IMG/VR virus record: IMGVR_UViG_3300020451_000231
Coordinates: 1-34,631 of that record
Direction: 5' to 3' (one strand)
Length of the DNA: 34,631 nucleotides
Source: a virus
Below, piece after piece: positions 1 through 7,690 of this stretch; the stretch's first letter is position 1; each line of letters opens with the position of its first letter. A program made the position numbers and the translations under genes. Under the pieces are notes generated by a model, which was given only the letters and a program-made list of their open reading frames with translations, was not told the origin of the DNA and made no database searches.

Positions 1-620
1 AAAACACCATTTCCCTCAAGGATGCTCTGAAGGCAGAGGATTTTGTTAGAGGCAAGGTCGATTTCGTCAAGGAGCAAGACTGCACCTCGTTCAAGGGCTT
101 CGATAACAGGACCGTTGTGCCAAACGGTGTCGCCATTAACAAGACGGAAACCGCCAAGAAGGTCATCTTCATCTGTTTCAATAGTAATGTTTACTCTGAT
201 AAGTTCTCTGTTGAGCATTGCACATGCTTGCTCTACTGATAAGGTCTTACCATTACCTGATAGTCCTGTAATGAATGCAGGGTAGAACATCTTGGATTGT
301 ATAATCTTCTTGAGTGGACTATAGTTTCCAAATGGTACGAACTCAGCATTCTTAGAGGGTACGTGTGATACTTTATCTGGTGCAGGTTTCTTTGCTGCAG
401 GTGCTTCATATGCTTTGAGTATCTCATTAGCAGTTAAACACCACTTACCACGACCAACCTTTTGTAGGCGATTGATTTTGTTCATGCGTTTAGTAACACT
501 CTGAACTTTTACACCTAAGTGTGCTGCAGCAGACTTAACGTTGTCTGCAGATATGTCTGAACCGAACTGCTGAAAATATGTGAGGAGTTCGTCTTCTGTA
601 AATTTTGCTTGGAATGGCAT
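1..620 (-). CDS. cobS: CobS/MoxR-like AAA+ ATPase (3' end cut by the window)
   Basis: The frame is open from the ATG at 620 to the window edge and shows 206 residues. It has a short N-terminal winged-helix-like segment (about residues 1-65), an Ala/Pro/Lys linker, then the start of a AAA+ domain with Walker A GLSGNGKT at 119-126 and Walker B LLLDEID at 182-188. The region between them (IETDEDDLLGG) is typical of MoxR/CobS ATPases. Marine T4-like phages commonly carry this gene under the name cobS, after the cobaltochelatase subunit. MoxR ATPases usually remodel target proteins together with a VWA-domain partner, and such a partner lies two genes upstream at 1385-3619. A cobalt-chelatase role is therefore only a family name here. 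It has its own sigma70-type promoter 25-52 bases upstream of the start. The sensor and C-terminal parts are outside the window. Confidence 0.88.
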   Translation of the reverse strand, partial: MPFQAKFTEDELLTYFQQFGSDISADNVKSAAAHLGVKVQSVTKRMNKINRLQKVGRGKWCLTANEILKAYEAPAAKKPAPDKVSHVPSKNAEFVPFGNYSPLKKIIQSKMFYPAFITGLSGNGKTLSVEQACAMLNRELIRVNITIETDEDDLLGGFRLVNGDTVWHNGPVIEALERGAVLLLDEIDLASNKILCLQSILEGNGV

Positions 621-644
621 GGTTTCTTTGTTGTCTATACTAAT

Positions 645-672
645 AGTATAGCATCATAGTATAGAAGATCAA
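645..672 (-). promoter_or_regulatory. Sigma70-type promoter of the cobS-like gene
   Basis: On the minus strand TTGATC (667-672), a 16-base spacer and TATACT (645-650) are preceded by TGC, giving an extended -10 box TGCTATACT. The predicted start of transcription is about 18 bases before the ATG at 620. The -10 sits in an inverted repeat, CTATACTA-A-TAGTATAG (635-651). A second TATACT lies about 15 bases further upstream. The promoter is inferred from sequence only. Confidence 0.6.
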
Positions 673-698
673 GCCTTGAGTGGACAGAGATTATACTG

Positions 699-1388
699 TC
701 ACATCCTCAAAAAAGGTTTAGGTTGATCAAACAGTACTGTATCTATATAATTTTTTGCCCAATTTGGGTCAAACCATGATCCTAATACTGCTTCAGTTTT
801 TTTATTCTGTTTTTGTTGCTTACAATAATATATTTGATCTTGATATCTTTCATAGGTTGCATCTATATCTTTATCTTTTTCTGCGTTCTTTACTGCGTTT
901 ACATATACTGTAAGGTATTCTTCTAATAGTTGTACATACATTATCTGTTCATGCTGTTTATGTAATCTCATAAACTTACAATGAGGAGAGAATATATCTG
1001 CCCATAGAGGTAGTTTACGAAAATCAAAATCCATATACTTATCACTTATAGGTTTTATATCTTTATAGAACTCTGTTCTAACTCCTTTAACAGGAGATAC
1101 ATCTACAATAGCAGCAGTAACTATACGATTGTTTGCTATAATATCACACCCAAAGATAGGTAATTTATATCGAGGGTCAGGAAATAATACACAGTGAAGT
1201 ACATCTAAGTATTTTGTTTTACATGTTTCCAGATGAATCTTTCTGAGTTGTGGACATGACCACATTTCATTATTAATAGTAATATCACCCTTAACGATAC
1301 TTCGATAAGGGTCTTCTGGTAAATGTTTTAAGTTAGGTAGAGCACAGGTTATTCTGCGAATACTCTGTGCAACATCATCTACAATCAT
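699..1388 (-). CDS. pcyA: PcyA-family ferredoxin-dependent bilin reductase (phycocyanobilin synthesis)
   Basis: This 229-residue protein aligns by eye over its full length with cyanobacterial PcyA (about 240-250 residues), which reduces biliverdin IX-alpha to phycocyanobilin with four electrons from ferredoxin. Family blocks seen: LRKIHLE (48-54), LHCVLFPDP (64-72), LPIFGCDI (76-83), AAIVDVSP (92-99), YCKQQ near the C-terminus and a closing VLFD. The PcyA catalytic residues Glu76, His88 and Asp105 correspond to E54, H65 and D82, and all are present. Keeping Glu at the first position favours PcyA over the phage enzyme PcyX, which is reported to have Asp there. The position of PcyA Asp220 appears to be Lys. 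The ATG overlaps the stop of the upstream metallopeptidase/VWA gene as ATGA, so translation is probably coupled. It is a host-type light-harvesting pigment gene and marks the host as a phycobilin-using cyanobacterium. No heme oxygenase gene is in the window. Confidence 0.9.
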   Translation of the reverse strand: MIVDDVAQSIRRITCALPNLKHLPEDPYRSIVKGDITINNEMWSCPQLRKIHLETCKTKYLDVLHCVLFPDPRYKLPIFGCDIIANNRIVTAAIVDVSPVKGVRTEFYKDIKPISDKYMDFDFRKLPLWADIFSPHCKFMRLHKQHEQIMYVQLLEEYLTVYVNAVKNAEKDKDIDATYERYQDQIYYCKQQKQNKKTEAVLGSWFDPNWAKNYIDTVLFDQPKPFLRM

Positions 1389-3619
1389 GCGATATGTTCA
1401 ATGAATTTATTTAGAATGGTTTTGTTCTGCATCTTTGAACTCATGTGCTTTTTGAATGCTCTGTTCAATTCTGCTCTTGTTGCTTCAACACCTTTCTGTT
1501 TGATCTCTAGTTCTTCATTATCTGAACCATTGTTTCTATCAGGCATGAAGAATGCTTCAGTGAAACCTGCATCATCTTTGATAGAGATAAACTTTTCTTT
1601 TCTCCATTGCTTGTCAAACTTTTGTAAGTCCTCATAGTTCTCACATAAGTTTCTAACAACTCTATTCAATTCTGACTTAGAGCATAAGCGAATACCTATC
1701 CAGTTGTAGTCTGTGATTGATCTCATGTATGATACGATCTCTTTAGTTGTTAGGTAAGGACTACCATTAAGACGTTTCTGATAACCAGTTGACTTATCAC
1801 GAAGAACAAATACTTGAGAACCACTACAGATATTTCTTTGACGTAATTCTTCAAAGTGCTCAGACTCTGCAGTATAGTTCATAGGATTTGCTTCACCATC
1901 AGTTAGGCAAACAACATTCACTTTCTGAACTTTCTCTTGTGCTCTCATTTGTGCAACGATTGTTTTTGCACAATAGATTGCTTCTGCAAGTGGAGTACCA
2001 CCAAGACCATAAGGTTGATTTGCTTTGATATTATAGTTGTTCATTGCAAATACTTGTAAGTAAAGAATCTTCATAGATGCTTCTAGTGATCTATTGTTTT
2101 GTCTTGATGAAAGAAACTCAAGAAGTCTAAAGTCATCACCGATAGCAAGTTGATTTGCTTTATGCTCAATACCTTCATGAAGTCCAGAACCATATCTGTA
2201 TGAATTGTGATATCCACTCTGGAAACCATAGACTCTGAAAGGAATGTTTGCTTTCTTACAGAACCATACTAGGTTGTATGTTTGCTTAAGTGTATCAAGT
2301 AAGCACTGACTCATAGAACCAGACCAATCAAGGAACATAACAAGACCATGATTCTTACCATCAGGTATTACTGTAATCTTCTTGAAGATATCCTCTGTCA
2401 ACTTGTACTTGTATAGAGATTGAGTATTGATAACACCAGTTTTAGATGTTGCCTGTCTCTTGTACTGATCAGCAGACTTCTTCATTTCAAATTGCTTGAG
2501 AAGATAGTTTACTGTCTTGCCAGTTGACTTCTTGAATGTTTGATAGTGTCTGCGACCAGTATCGATTGCATCTTTTTGCTCTTTAATTTGATATTGTCTC
2601 CAATCACTATTCTCGGAGGGGTCTAACTCTTTAGCATACTCATCGTCAAAGTGCTTTTCTAAATCTTCTCTGATTTTTTTGTTGTCGATAATAAGTTTGT
2701 CGATGTTTGTGATCTTAGGCATTGTAAGATAAACCCATTCTCTTGAATCTTCATCAACAAGAGTCTCGATAGATTCTGCTAATGCTTCATCTGTAACACA
2801 CTCTGTTTCTCTGAATTCTGTTTCTAGATTAGTACCACCACCTACTACACCAGTATCATAGTCTAGTCCTTCATCTTCAAACTCATCATCAAAGTCTGTA
2901 TCATCTTCACCTAAGTCTGGACGACCTTGACCTTTTTCACCTTCTCCTTCTTCTCCCTGTCCTGCAGGTGCAGGTTGCTTTTGACCTAACTCATACTCAC
3001 CATCACCATCTTTCTCTCCGTTGAATGGTATCTCTGGAACTTCTGTCTCGTCTATTTTCTCTTGATCTTTCTCCTCTGCACGATCCATCATCTCACGTGC
3101 TAGATCTAATACATCTTGGAATGTCTTAGTTACTGCTGCACGATCTACATATACTTGCTCATCTGAATCAAAATCTATTGTTGAATTACCTTTGAAAAAT
3201 AAATTGATACGATCAATCAAAGATAGTTTCTCTATATCGTCATCTGATACACCGAAGAACCCATCATTCCATAACTCTTTATAACCTTTGAAGAATGTAT
3301 TACGAAGACCTGGATATTTTAATTTCATCATACGCTCGATACGTGCATCCTCAAGAACATTTACGAATGCTCTAGGTGCATCGTTGAGTTCATCAGCAGG
3401 TGTGAATAATGCATGACCAACCTCATGACCTACAAGTAAATCATATACTGTATTAGAAGCAGACTTCCAGATAGGAAGGCATAGGATACGTTTCTCTACA
3501 TCAAAGTATGCTGTAGATACTTTACGATGTTCAATTGTAAGGTTCTCTGTTGCAAGTAGTTTTGCAAGTTGTCCTTTTACTTCTTGGTTGATTAGCATGG
3601 GTGTCTCGTCTATACCCAT
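1385..3619 (-). CDS. Metallopeptidase-like protein with C-terminal VWA domain (CobT-like)
   Basis: 744 residues. The N-terminal domain carries a zinc-peptidase helix HEVGH (65-69) followed by a glutamate-rich helix around LEDARIERMM (89-98) that could supply the third ligand. Residues about 185-260 form a very acidic, low-complexity linker. The C-terminal half is a von Willebrand A domain with a MIDAS motif DWSGSMS (431-437) and a later LTDGE. This acidic-linker-plus-VWA layout is that of CobT, and the gene is usually annotated 'peptidase' in cyanophages. With the MoxR/CobS-like ATPase at 1-620 it probably forms an ATPase/VWA remodelling pair; the client is unknown. pcyA follows through an ATGA overlap. 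The start is uncertain: a TATAAT ends one base upstream of the first ATG, and the eighth codon is also ATG. Confidence 0.85.
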   Translation of the reverse strand: MGIDETPMLINQEVKGQLAKLLATENLTIEHRKVSTAYFDVEKRILCLPIWKSASNTVYDLLVGHEVGHALFTPADELNDAPRAFVNVLEDARIERMMKLKYPGLRNTFFKGYKELWNDGFFGVSDDDIEKLSLIDRINLFFKGNSTIDFDSDEQVYVDRAAVTKTFQDVLDLAREMMDRAEEKDQEKIDETEVPEIPFNGEKDGDGEYELGQKQPAPAGQGEEGEGEKGQGRPDLGEDDTDFDDEFEDEGLDYDTGVVGGGTNLETEFRETECVTDEALAESIETLVDEDSREWVYLTMPKITNIDKLIIDNKKIREDLEKHFDDEYAKELDPSENSDWRQYQIKEQKDAIDTGRRHYQTFKKSTGKTVNYLLKQFEMKKSADQYKRQATSKTGVINTQSLYKYKLTEDIFKKITVIPDGKNHGLVMFLDWSGSMSQCLLDTLKQTYNLVWFCKKANIPFRVYGFQSGYHNSYRYGSGLHEGIEHKANQLAIGDDFRLLEFLSSRQNNRSLEASMKILYLQVFAMNNYNIKANQPYGLGGTPLAEAIYCAKTIVAQMRAQEKVQKVNVVCLTDGEANPMNYTAESEHFEELRQRNICSGSQVFVLRDKSTGYQKRLNGSPYLTTKEIVSYMRSITDYNWIGIRLCSKSELNRVVRNLCENYEDLQKFDKQWRKEKFISIKDDAGFTEAFFMPDRNNGSDNEELEIKQKGVEATRAELNRAFKKHMSSKMQNKTILNKFIEHIA

Positions 3620-3648
3620 ATTATAGTACCTTTTGATGTGTTTGAAAA
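3620..3648 (-). promoter_or_regulatory. Possible promoter abutting the peptidase/VWA start codon
   Basis: Minus strand: TTTTCA (3643-3648), 17 bases, then a perfect TATAAT (3620-3625), with the annotated ATG beginning at the next base. An RNA from here would start within or just after the first codons, so the internal ATG at codon 8 would be the usable start. An AAAAGG about 9 bases before the first ATG could instead be its ribosome site if the RNA comes from upstream. Confidence 0.35.
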
Positions 3649-3664
3649 CAATTAATGTGACAGC

Positions 3665-5383
3665 TTATAGATCGTCCACTAATTTGGAGAAGTCATTGAT
3701 CTTTTCAAATCTTAACGTCCTGTGAAATTTCTCAATAAGAATGTCACCTTTGTGTGATATTACGAAAATATTCGTATTACTTCCTAGCGTTCCAAGTATA
3801 GAAAGTAGAGCACCTGTACTATCAGTATCTAAAGAACTATCAAATACCTCATCAAGAATCAACAGGTTAGTTGCTGCTGAGTTCTTCATACGTGCTACCT
3901 CTCTCCATGTAAAGAGAAGTGCTAGGTCAATCTTTTGTTTCTCTCCTTCAGAGAAAGATGAATAACAAAAGTCATCTCTAAAACGACTCTTGATCTCTTC
4001 ATTAAACTCCTCATCAAGAGTAAAGTTAACAAAGAAATCCATGCTGTGAAGATATTTATTAATGAGTTGATTGAATATAGGTATGTATTTCTTGATTATA
4101 CGACGCTTGATTCCACTGTCCTGTAACAAACTTTTTACTGTATGGTATTCATCTATCTTCTGTGCTACTTTACCACAGTCAATTTTAGTGTCTTCAAAAT
4201 CCTCTACTAATGTTTTTAGAACATGTTCTTCTTTCTCTATCTTAGGTGCTGCAACTAAATTACTCAGTTCTTTTTCTATTGATAGGTTCTCAGATTCTAA
4301 TCTTACAATGTCTCTATCAAAAGTTGAGATCTCACTACGTAATTCATGAGCTTTCATTGATAACTCATTGGCTTGATCTAAGATAGAAACTACGTCTTCA
4401 ATAGCTTTTTCTTCTTTCTTTAAAGCTTTAGCAAAGTCAACTCCGCTATTAGTCAGTGATTCTATCTTCTCTCCTTTAAATTCTTCACTTATTGTTTGTG
4501 TACATGTAGGGCATGTGTCATGTGTTTTAAGAAATTTCATTTCCTTAGACACCCTTTTCATCTCAGATTTAAGATCTGCTGTCTTAGATTTGAGATCAGA
4601 TAGTATATATTGATGCGTATCTGTTTCGATCAATTGTTTTTCTAGTGTAGAAAGTTCACTATTTCTTTGAGATTGATCTGATGATATGGTTTCTATTAAG
4701 GCTTTGTTCTGTATTACTTTCTCTTCCTTCTCTTGTCTTCTAACACTGTTTACTTCTCTTAAGGATTTTATAAGTTTTTCCTGTGATTTTAACCTCTCTT
4801 CTGCTATAGATAGAAGGTTGCTACAATCTTTACTTTGTTGATATGCTATCTTATATCGATCTTTTAAGATCGTATTCATCTGTGAGAAGATCTTGATGTC
4901 GAGTAGATCTTCGATAACTTCTCTCCTGACAGGAGCATTGAGTTGCATGAAGGGGACAAATGTGGATGAACCCAAGATGACGACTTGTGTGAAGGACTTG
5001 AAGTTGAGTTTGAGAATTGATTGTTCGAGATATTTCTGGGTATCCTTAGTCGCAGCGTCCTGATCAACCAACTTATTGTTTTTGTAAAGCTCGAAAAGAT
5101 TTGGTTTGATTGCTCTGAATACACGATACTCATCCCTCCCTATACTAAATGTTACCTGTACCTTAGTTCCTTTTTCATTAATGCTATTTACCAGTTGACT
5201 CTTACTTATCTTTCTAAAAGGTTTATTAAATAAAGCAAAGCACAAGGCATCTAGCATGGTAGATTTACCTGCTCCATTGGATCCGACAATAAGTGTCGCT
5301 CCTGCATCATCAAGTTGGATGTCAGTCCATTGATCACCTGTAGAAAGAAAGTTCTTCCAAGCAATCGTTTCAAATGTAATCAA
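3665..5383 (-). CDS. 46: gp46 recombination endonuclease subunit (SbcC/Rad50-like ATPase)
   Basis: 572 residues, close to T4 gp46. Walker A is GSNGAGKST (34-42). Two coiled-coil arms flank a zinc-hook CPTC at 291-294. The C-terminal lobe has the ABC-type signature SFSEGEKQK and Walker B LLILDEVFD. With gp47 it forms the Mre11/Rad50-type complex that resects double-strand ends, feeding recombination-dependent replication and, in T4-like phages, host DNA breakdown. The ATG overlaps the stop of the 88-residue gene upstream, and gp47 lies just beyond, so the three genes form one translational unit. The next gene downstream starts 45 bases further on. Confidence 0.97.
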   Translation of the reverse strand: MITFETIAWKNFLSTGDQWTDIQLDDAGATLIVGSNGAGKSTMLDALCFALFNKPFRKISKSQLVNSINEKGTKVQVTFSIGRDEYRVFRAIKPNLFELYKNNKLVDQDAATKDTQKYLEQSILKLNFKSFTQVVILGSSTFVPFMQLNAPVRREVIEDLLDIKIFSQMNTILKDRYKIAYQQSKDCSNLLSIAEERLKSQEKLIKSLREVNSVRRQEKEEKVIQNKALIETISSDQSQRNSELSTLEKQLIETDTHQYILSDLKSKTADLKSEMKRVSKEMKFLKTHDTCPTCTQTISEEFKGEKIESLTNSGVDFAKALKKEEKAIEDVVSILDQANELSMKAHELRSEISTFDRDIVRLESENLSIEKELSNLVAAPKIEKEEHVLKTLVEDFEDTKIDCGKVAQKIDEYHTVKSLLQDSGIKRRIIKKYIPIFNQLINKYLHSMDFFVNFTLDEEFNEEIKSRFRDDFCYSSFSEGEKQKIDLALLFTWREVARMKNSAATNLLILDEVFDSSLDTDSTGALLSILGTLGSNTNIFVISHKGDILIEKFHRTLRFEKINDFSKLVDDL

Positions 5384-5646
5384 TTTTTTATAGTTTTAGG
5401 GGGAGGTATAACGAGGTCATTTGGGGGAATTATCATATAATGATAACCATTACCACCACAATTAACTTCTATGAGTTCATCTTCTACTTCTAATACAAGT
5501 AGTTCATGATCTGAACCATTAGCAATAAGAAGGTCTAAATATCTTCTACAATCATCTTCCTCTTCAAAACACTGCACAGTTTTTACAGCATTTTTATCTA
5601 AGACAGAATAAATCCCGCCAGATTTTTTATCAGTTAATACAAACAT
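5380..5646 (-). CDS. Small DUF3110-like protein between gp47 and gp46
   Basis: 88 residues, linked at both ends: its start overlaps the gp47 stop and its stop overlaps the gp46 start. The pattern (a short N-terminal strand, then FEEEDDCRRYLDLL, an acidic DELIEVNC segment and a closing MIIPPNDLVIPP) resembles the small cyanobacterial proteins of the DUF3110 type, whose function is unknown. The likeness is from memory of the family pattern, not a search. Position argues for a modest accessory role with the gp46/gp47 nuclease or simply for hitchhiking in its operon. It has no membrane segment or signal peptide. T4 also has small unrelated genes between 46 and 47. Confidence 0.75.
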   Translation of the reverse strand: MFVLTDKKSGGIYSVLDKNAVKTVQCFEEEDDCRRYLDLLIANGSDHELLVLEVEDELIEVNCGGNGYHYMIIPPNDLVIPPPKTIKN

Positions 5647-6677
5647 TAGATTGCTGATGCCTCCATGTACAGAGATCTCATAACACTTTTCACATTATCT
5701 TTACTTACTTGTAGATCTATATCATCTATGTAGGTATCGAGTAATGTTAAAGTATCTTCAGTTTCTAATAACGAATCACTTTCACCAAGTACACTAAGAT
5801 CTTCTACAATCTTAAGGTCTGCAATGTTCATGTCTTGTAGACGTTTAACTGCATAGTCAAACTTGGCATAGTCTCCTTTTTCTTCTACGATGAGTTTGAC
5901 GAATGTTCCTTCGACATCTTTCTCGCTTGGGAGACTAACTCCGTTATTATAATACAATTTATGAAAAACGTCAAAGGGATTCCTATAATGAGTAGTTTTA
6001 AGAGTAAGTGTATCAAAAACATGGAAGCCTCTTTTGCATCCGAAGTCATTCCAGTAAAGTTGGTAGGGATTTCCAAGATAATAAATGTTGTCTTTATGTG
6101 ATTTAGAATGATAGTGTCCTGTAAACACTTTCTTAAATTTTTTGAAGACCGAATGATCCATGCCACGTTCCATCATGTGACCAGGATGTGCTTCAAAACC
6201 ATTGAGTTCTAAGTGTCCCATACACACTTTGCTTTTGCTTTCCTTGATTGCTCTGAATGATTGTTCAAGGTTGTCATCACATATCCAAGGAAGACATAGA
6301 ATATCAAGACCATCATATGTTATGTTGGTTGGTTCTGTGATTACATGAATGTTATGGTACTCACCTAGAAGTTCATCTGGTGCGTTGACTCGTAATGTAT
6401 TCTTATAGTATATGTCATGGTTACCTACAAGCATATCCATTTTGACACCCATTTCTCTTAGAGGGTCAAACCACATCTCTTTAGATTCATCTAATGAATT
6501 AAAATTTATAGATTTACGTTTATCAAACGTATCACCTAAACAAAAGACATGTTCTATTTTATGTGCTTTTATAAAAGGTATGACAACTTTACTATAAAAC
6601 TTTTTATAGTGATTAATAAAATGCTTGTTATCATTACGAACACCAAAGTGTTGATCAGTTATCAGCAATAATTTCAT
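5646..6677 (-). CDS. 47: gp47 recombination nuclease subunit (Mre11/SbcD-like phosphoesterase)
   Basis: 343 residues, near the length of T4 gp47 (339). All calcineurin-like phosphoesterase motifs are readable in order: ITDQHFG (metal ligands D8, H10), CLGDTFD, VGNHD, MGHLE and FTGHYHS. It is the catalytic partner of gp46 in end resection. Its ATG overlaps the last codon of gene 55 (ATGA), so nuclease and late sigma factor are co-translated from the promoter at 7174-7202. No insertion or frameshift is seen. Confidence 0.97.
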   Translation of the reverse strand: MKLLLITDQHFGVRNDNKHFINHYKKFYSKVVIPFIKAHKIEHVFCLGDTFDKRKSINFNSLDESKEMWFDPLREMGVKMDMLVGNHDIYYKNTLRVNAPDELLGEYHNIHVITEPTNITYDGLDILCLPWICDDNLEQSFRAIKESKSKVCMGHLELNGFEAHPGHMMERGMDHSVFKKFKKVFTGHYHSKSHKDNIYYLGNPYQLYWNDFGCKRGFHVFDTLTLKTTHYRNPFDVFHKLYYNNGVSLPSEKDVEGTFVKLIVEEKGDYAKFDYAVKRLQDMNIADLKIVEDLSVLGESDSLLETEDTLTLLDTYIDDIDLQVSKDNVKSVMRSLYMEASAI

Positions 6678-7150
6678 CGCTTTTGATTCATCTCCACTCT
6701 GTTCTTAATTTGATTATAGTCGGTACTTGCGTCTCCGTCAACACTAAAGACATGATCGTATCCTGACTTCTCCAAAATTTTATCTTTAATATCCATCTGT
6801 CTTTTCTCCTTTGCTATACGTCTTAGAAATGCATAATACACTATCTGAGTAAAATATGCAAATGGATTTCTTGATTTAGTAGGATCAAAGTTATCAATAT
6901 ACTGTATGCAATTTTCTATACCATCACAGACCATATCATCTTTATACATGTAATTGATAAAGTTAGGTCTATATGACAAGTGAGTTGCAATCTTTAGAAA
7001 ACACCCACCGATATAATTATTGACGCGAGGTTTTGGAAGACCCTTCACTTCGGCAATCTCAACTTTTTCTTTGTACTTTATTATTGCCTCAAGAAATTTT
7101 TTGTTATCAACGTAGTGTTGTTTCTTCTTGGTGCTCGCTCGTGCAGCCAT
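6674..7150 (-). CDS. 55: gp55 late-transcription sigma factor
   Basis: 158 residues, slightly shorter than T4 gp55 (185). The core resembles a minimal sigma region 2: DGIENCIQYIDNFDP followed by the aromatic-rich NPFAYFTQIVYYAFLRRI, where promoter melting and polymerase contact occur, then a basic helix RRIAKEKRQ. gp55 redirects host RNA polymerase to TATAAATA late promoters, and such octamers occur several times in this window. Ribosome site AAGGAG is about 4-5 bases before the ATG. A perfect-consensus sigma70 promoter lies directly upstream, so the gene can be made by unmodified host polymerase. Confidence 0.95.
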   Translation of the reverse strand: MAARASTKKKQHYVDNKKFLEAIIKYKEKVEIAEVKGLPKPRVNNYIGGCFLKIATHLSYRPNFINYMYKDDMVCDGIENCIQYIDNFDPTKSRNPFAYFTQIVYYAFLRRIAKEKRQMDIKDKILEKSGYDHVFSVDGDASTDYNQIKNRVEMNQKR

Positions 7151-7173
7151 ATTTCTCCTTCTGGATTGTTCTA

Positions 7174-7202
7174 ATTATAGCAGAGCTTGACAAAGATGTC
7201 AA
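7174..7202 (-). promoter_or_regulatory. Perfect-consensus sigma70 promoter of gene 55
   Basis: Minus strand: TTGACA (7197-7202), a 17-base spacer, TATAAT (7174-7179), and TGC directly before the -10 (extended -10). The inferred start of transcription leaves about 17 bases before the ATG at 7150. The -35 is one arm of an inverted repeat TTGACA-TCTT-TGTCAA (7187-7202), so the second arm fills the upstream half of the spacer. This could be an operator that lets a repressor cover the -35. Confidence 0.85.
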
Positions 7203-7240
7203 TTTGCTGTACACTAACCGTGTAGGGGTTTCTGAATATA

Positions 7241-7690
7241 TTACTTACCTTTATTCAACCTATACATTTTTTCAAATAATGTTCTAGCAGAGTCAATAGA
7301 TCCCAAATAACCCAGATGTTTGTTGGGTTCAGATTCCATCTGTTCTCTTCTTTCACCTACCGTCTCGCCTTTTAGGTACGACTCGTACATAAATCTGCAT
7401 TCTTTAGACATAGAAGATATAGTTACGATATCCTTTTCTCTAATTACATAAAAATCTTCATTAGATAATTGCATCCATTTAGAAAAACCAATACCTCGTG
7501 CCAATCTATTGCCCTCAACATCACGTTCTACCATCTGAACTGCCACTGGGTTTTGTATGAAACATAAAGTTTCATTACCCTCGTTTGTTAACACAGCTTT
7601 ACCTAATACTTCCTCTCCATTTATGAGTTTAAGTACTCCGTAAAATTCTTCCTCGTGTTTGGCGTAACTAATCATCTTTGAGTTTAACAT
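7241..7690 (-). CDS. Conserved-type cyanophage protein with Sm-fold-like N-terminus, function unknown
   Basis: 149 residues. Residues about 15-75 have the rhythm of a small Sm-like beta-barrel: EFYGVLKLINGEEVLGKAV, a turn, then IQNPVAVQMV and IGFSKWM, ending in a strand-rich DFYVIREKDIVTI. Short phage proteins with this pattern occur in cyanophages and are usually hypothetical; Sm folds bind RNA, but I cannot show that here. The C-terminal third is polar and helical. The start lies 23 bases inside the end of uvsW, and the gap to gene 55 holds the sigma70 promoter, so this is the last gene of the uvsY-uvsW unit. The fold is an inference. Confidence 0.75.
   Translation of the reverse strand: MLNSKMISYAKHEEEFYGVLKLINGEEVLGKAVLTNEGNETLCFIQNPVAVQMVERDVEGNRLARGIGFSKWMQLSNEDFYVIREKDIVTISSMSKECRFMYESYLKGETVGERREQMESEPNKHLGYLGSIDSARTLFEKMYRLNKGK

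Noticed and set aside
43-285. 80-residue plus-strand frame at the window start
   Set aside because: It lies opposite the Walker motifs of the cobS-like gene, which is clearly the coding strand.
699-1388. PebS or PcyX as identity of the bilin reductase
   Set aside because: The blocks around the catalytic residues and the C-terminal YCKQQ and VLFD match PcyA, with Glu kept at the Glu76 position; PebS text is much less similar.
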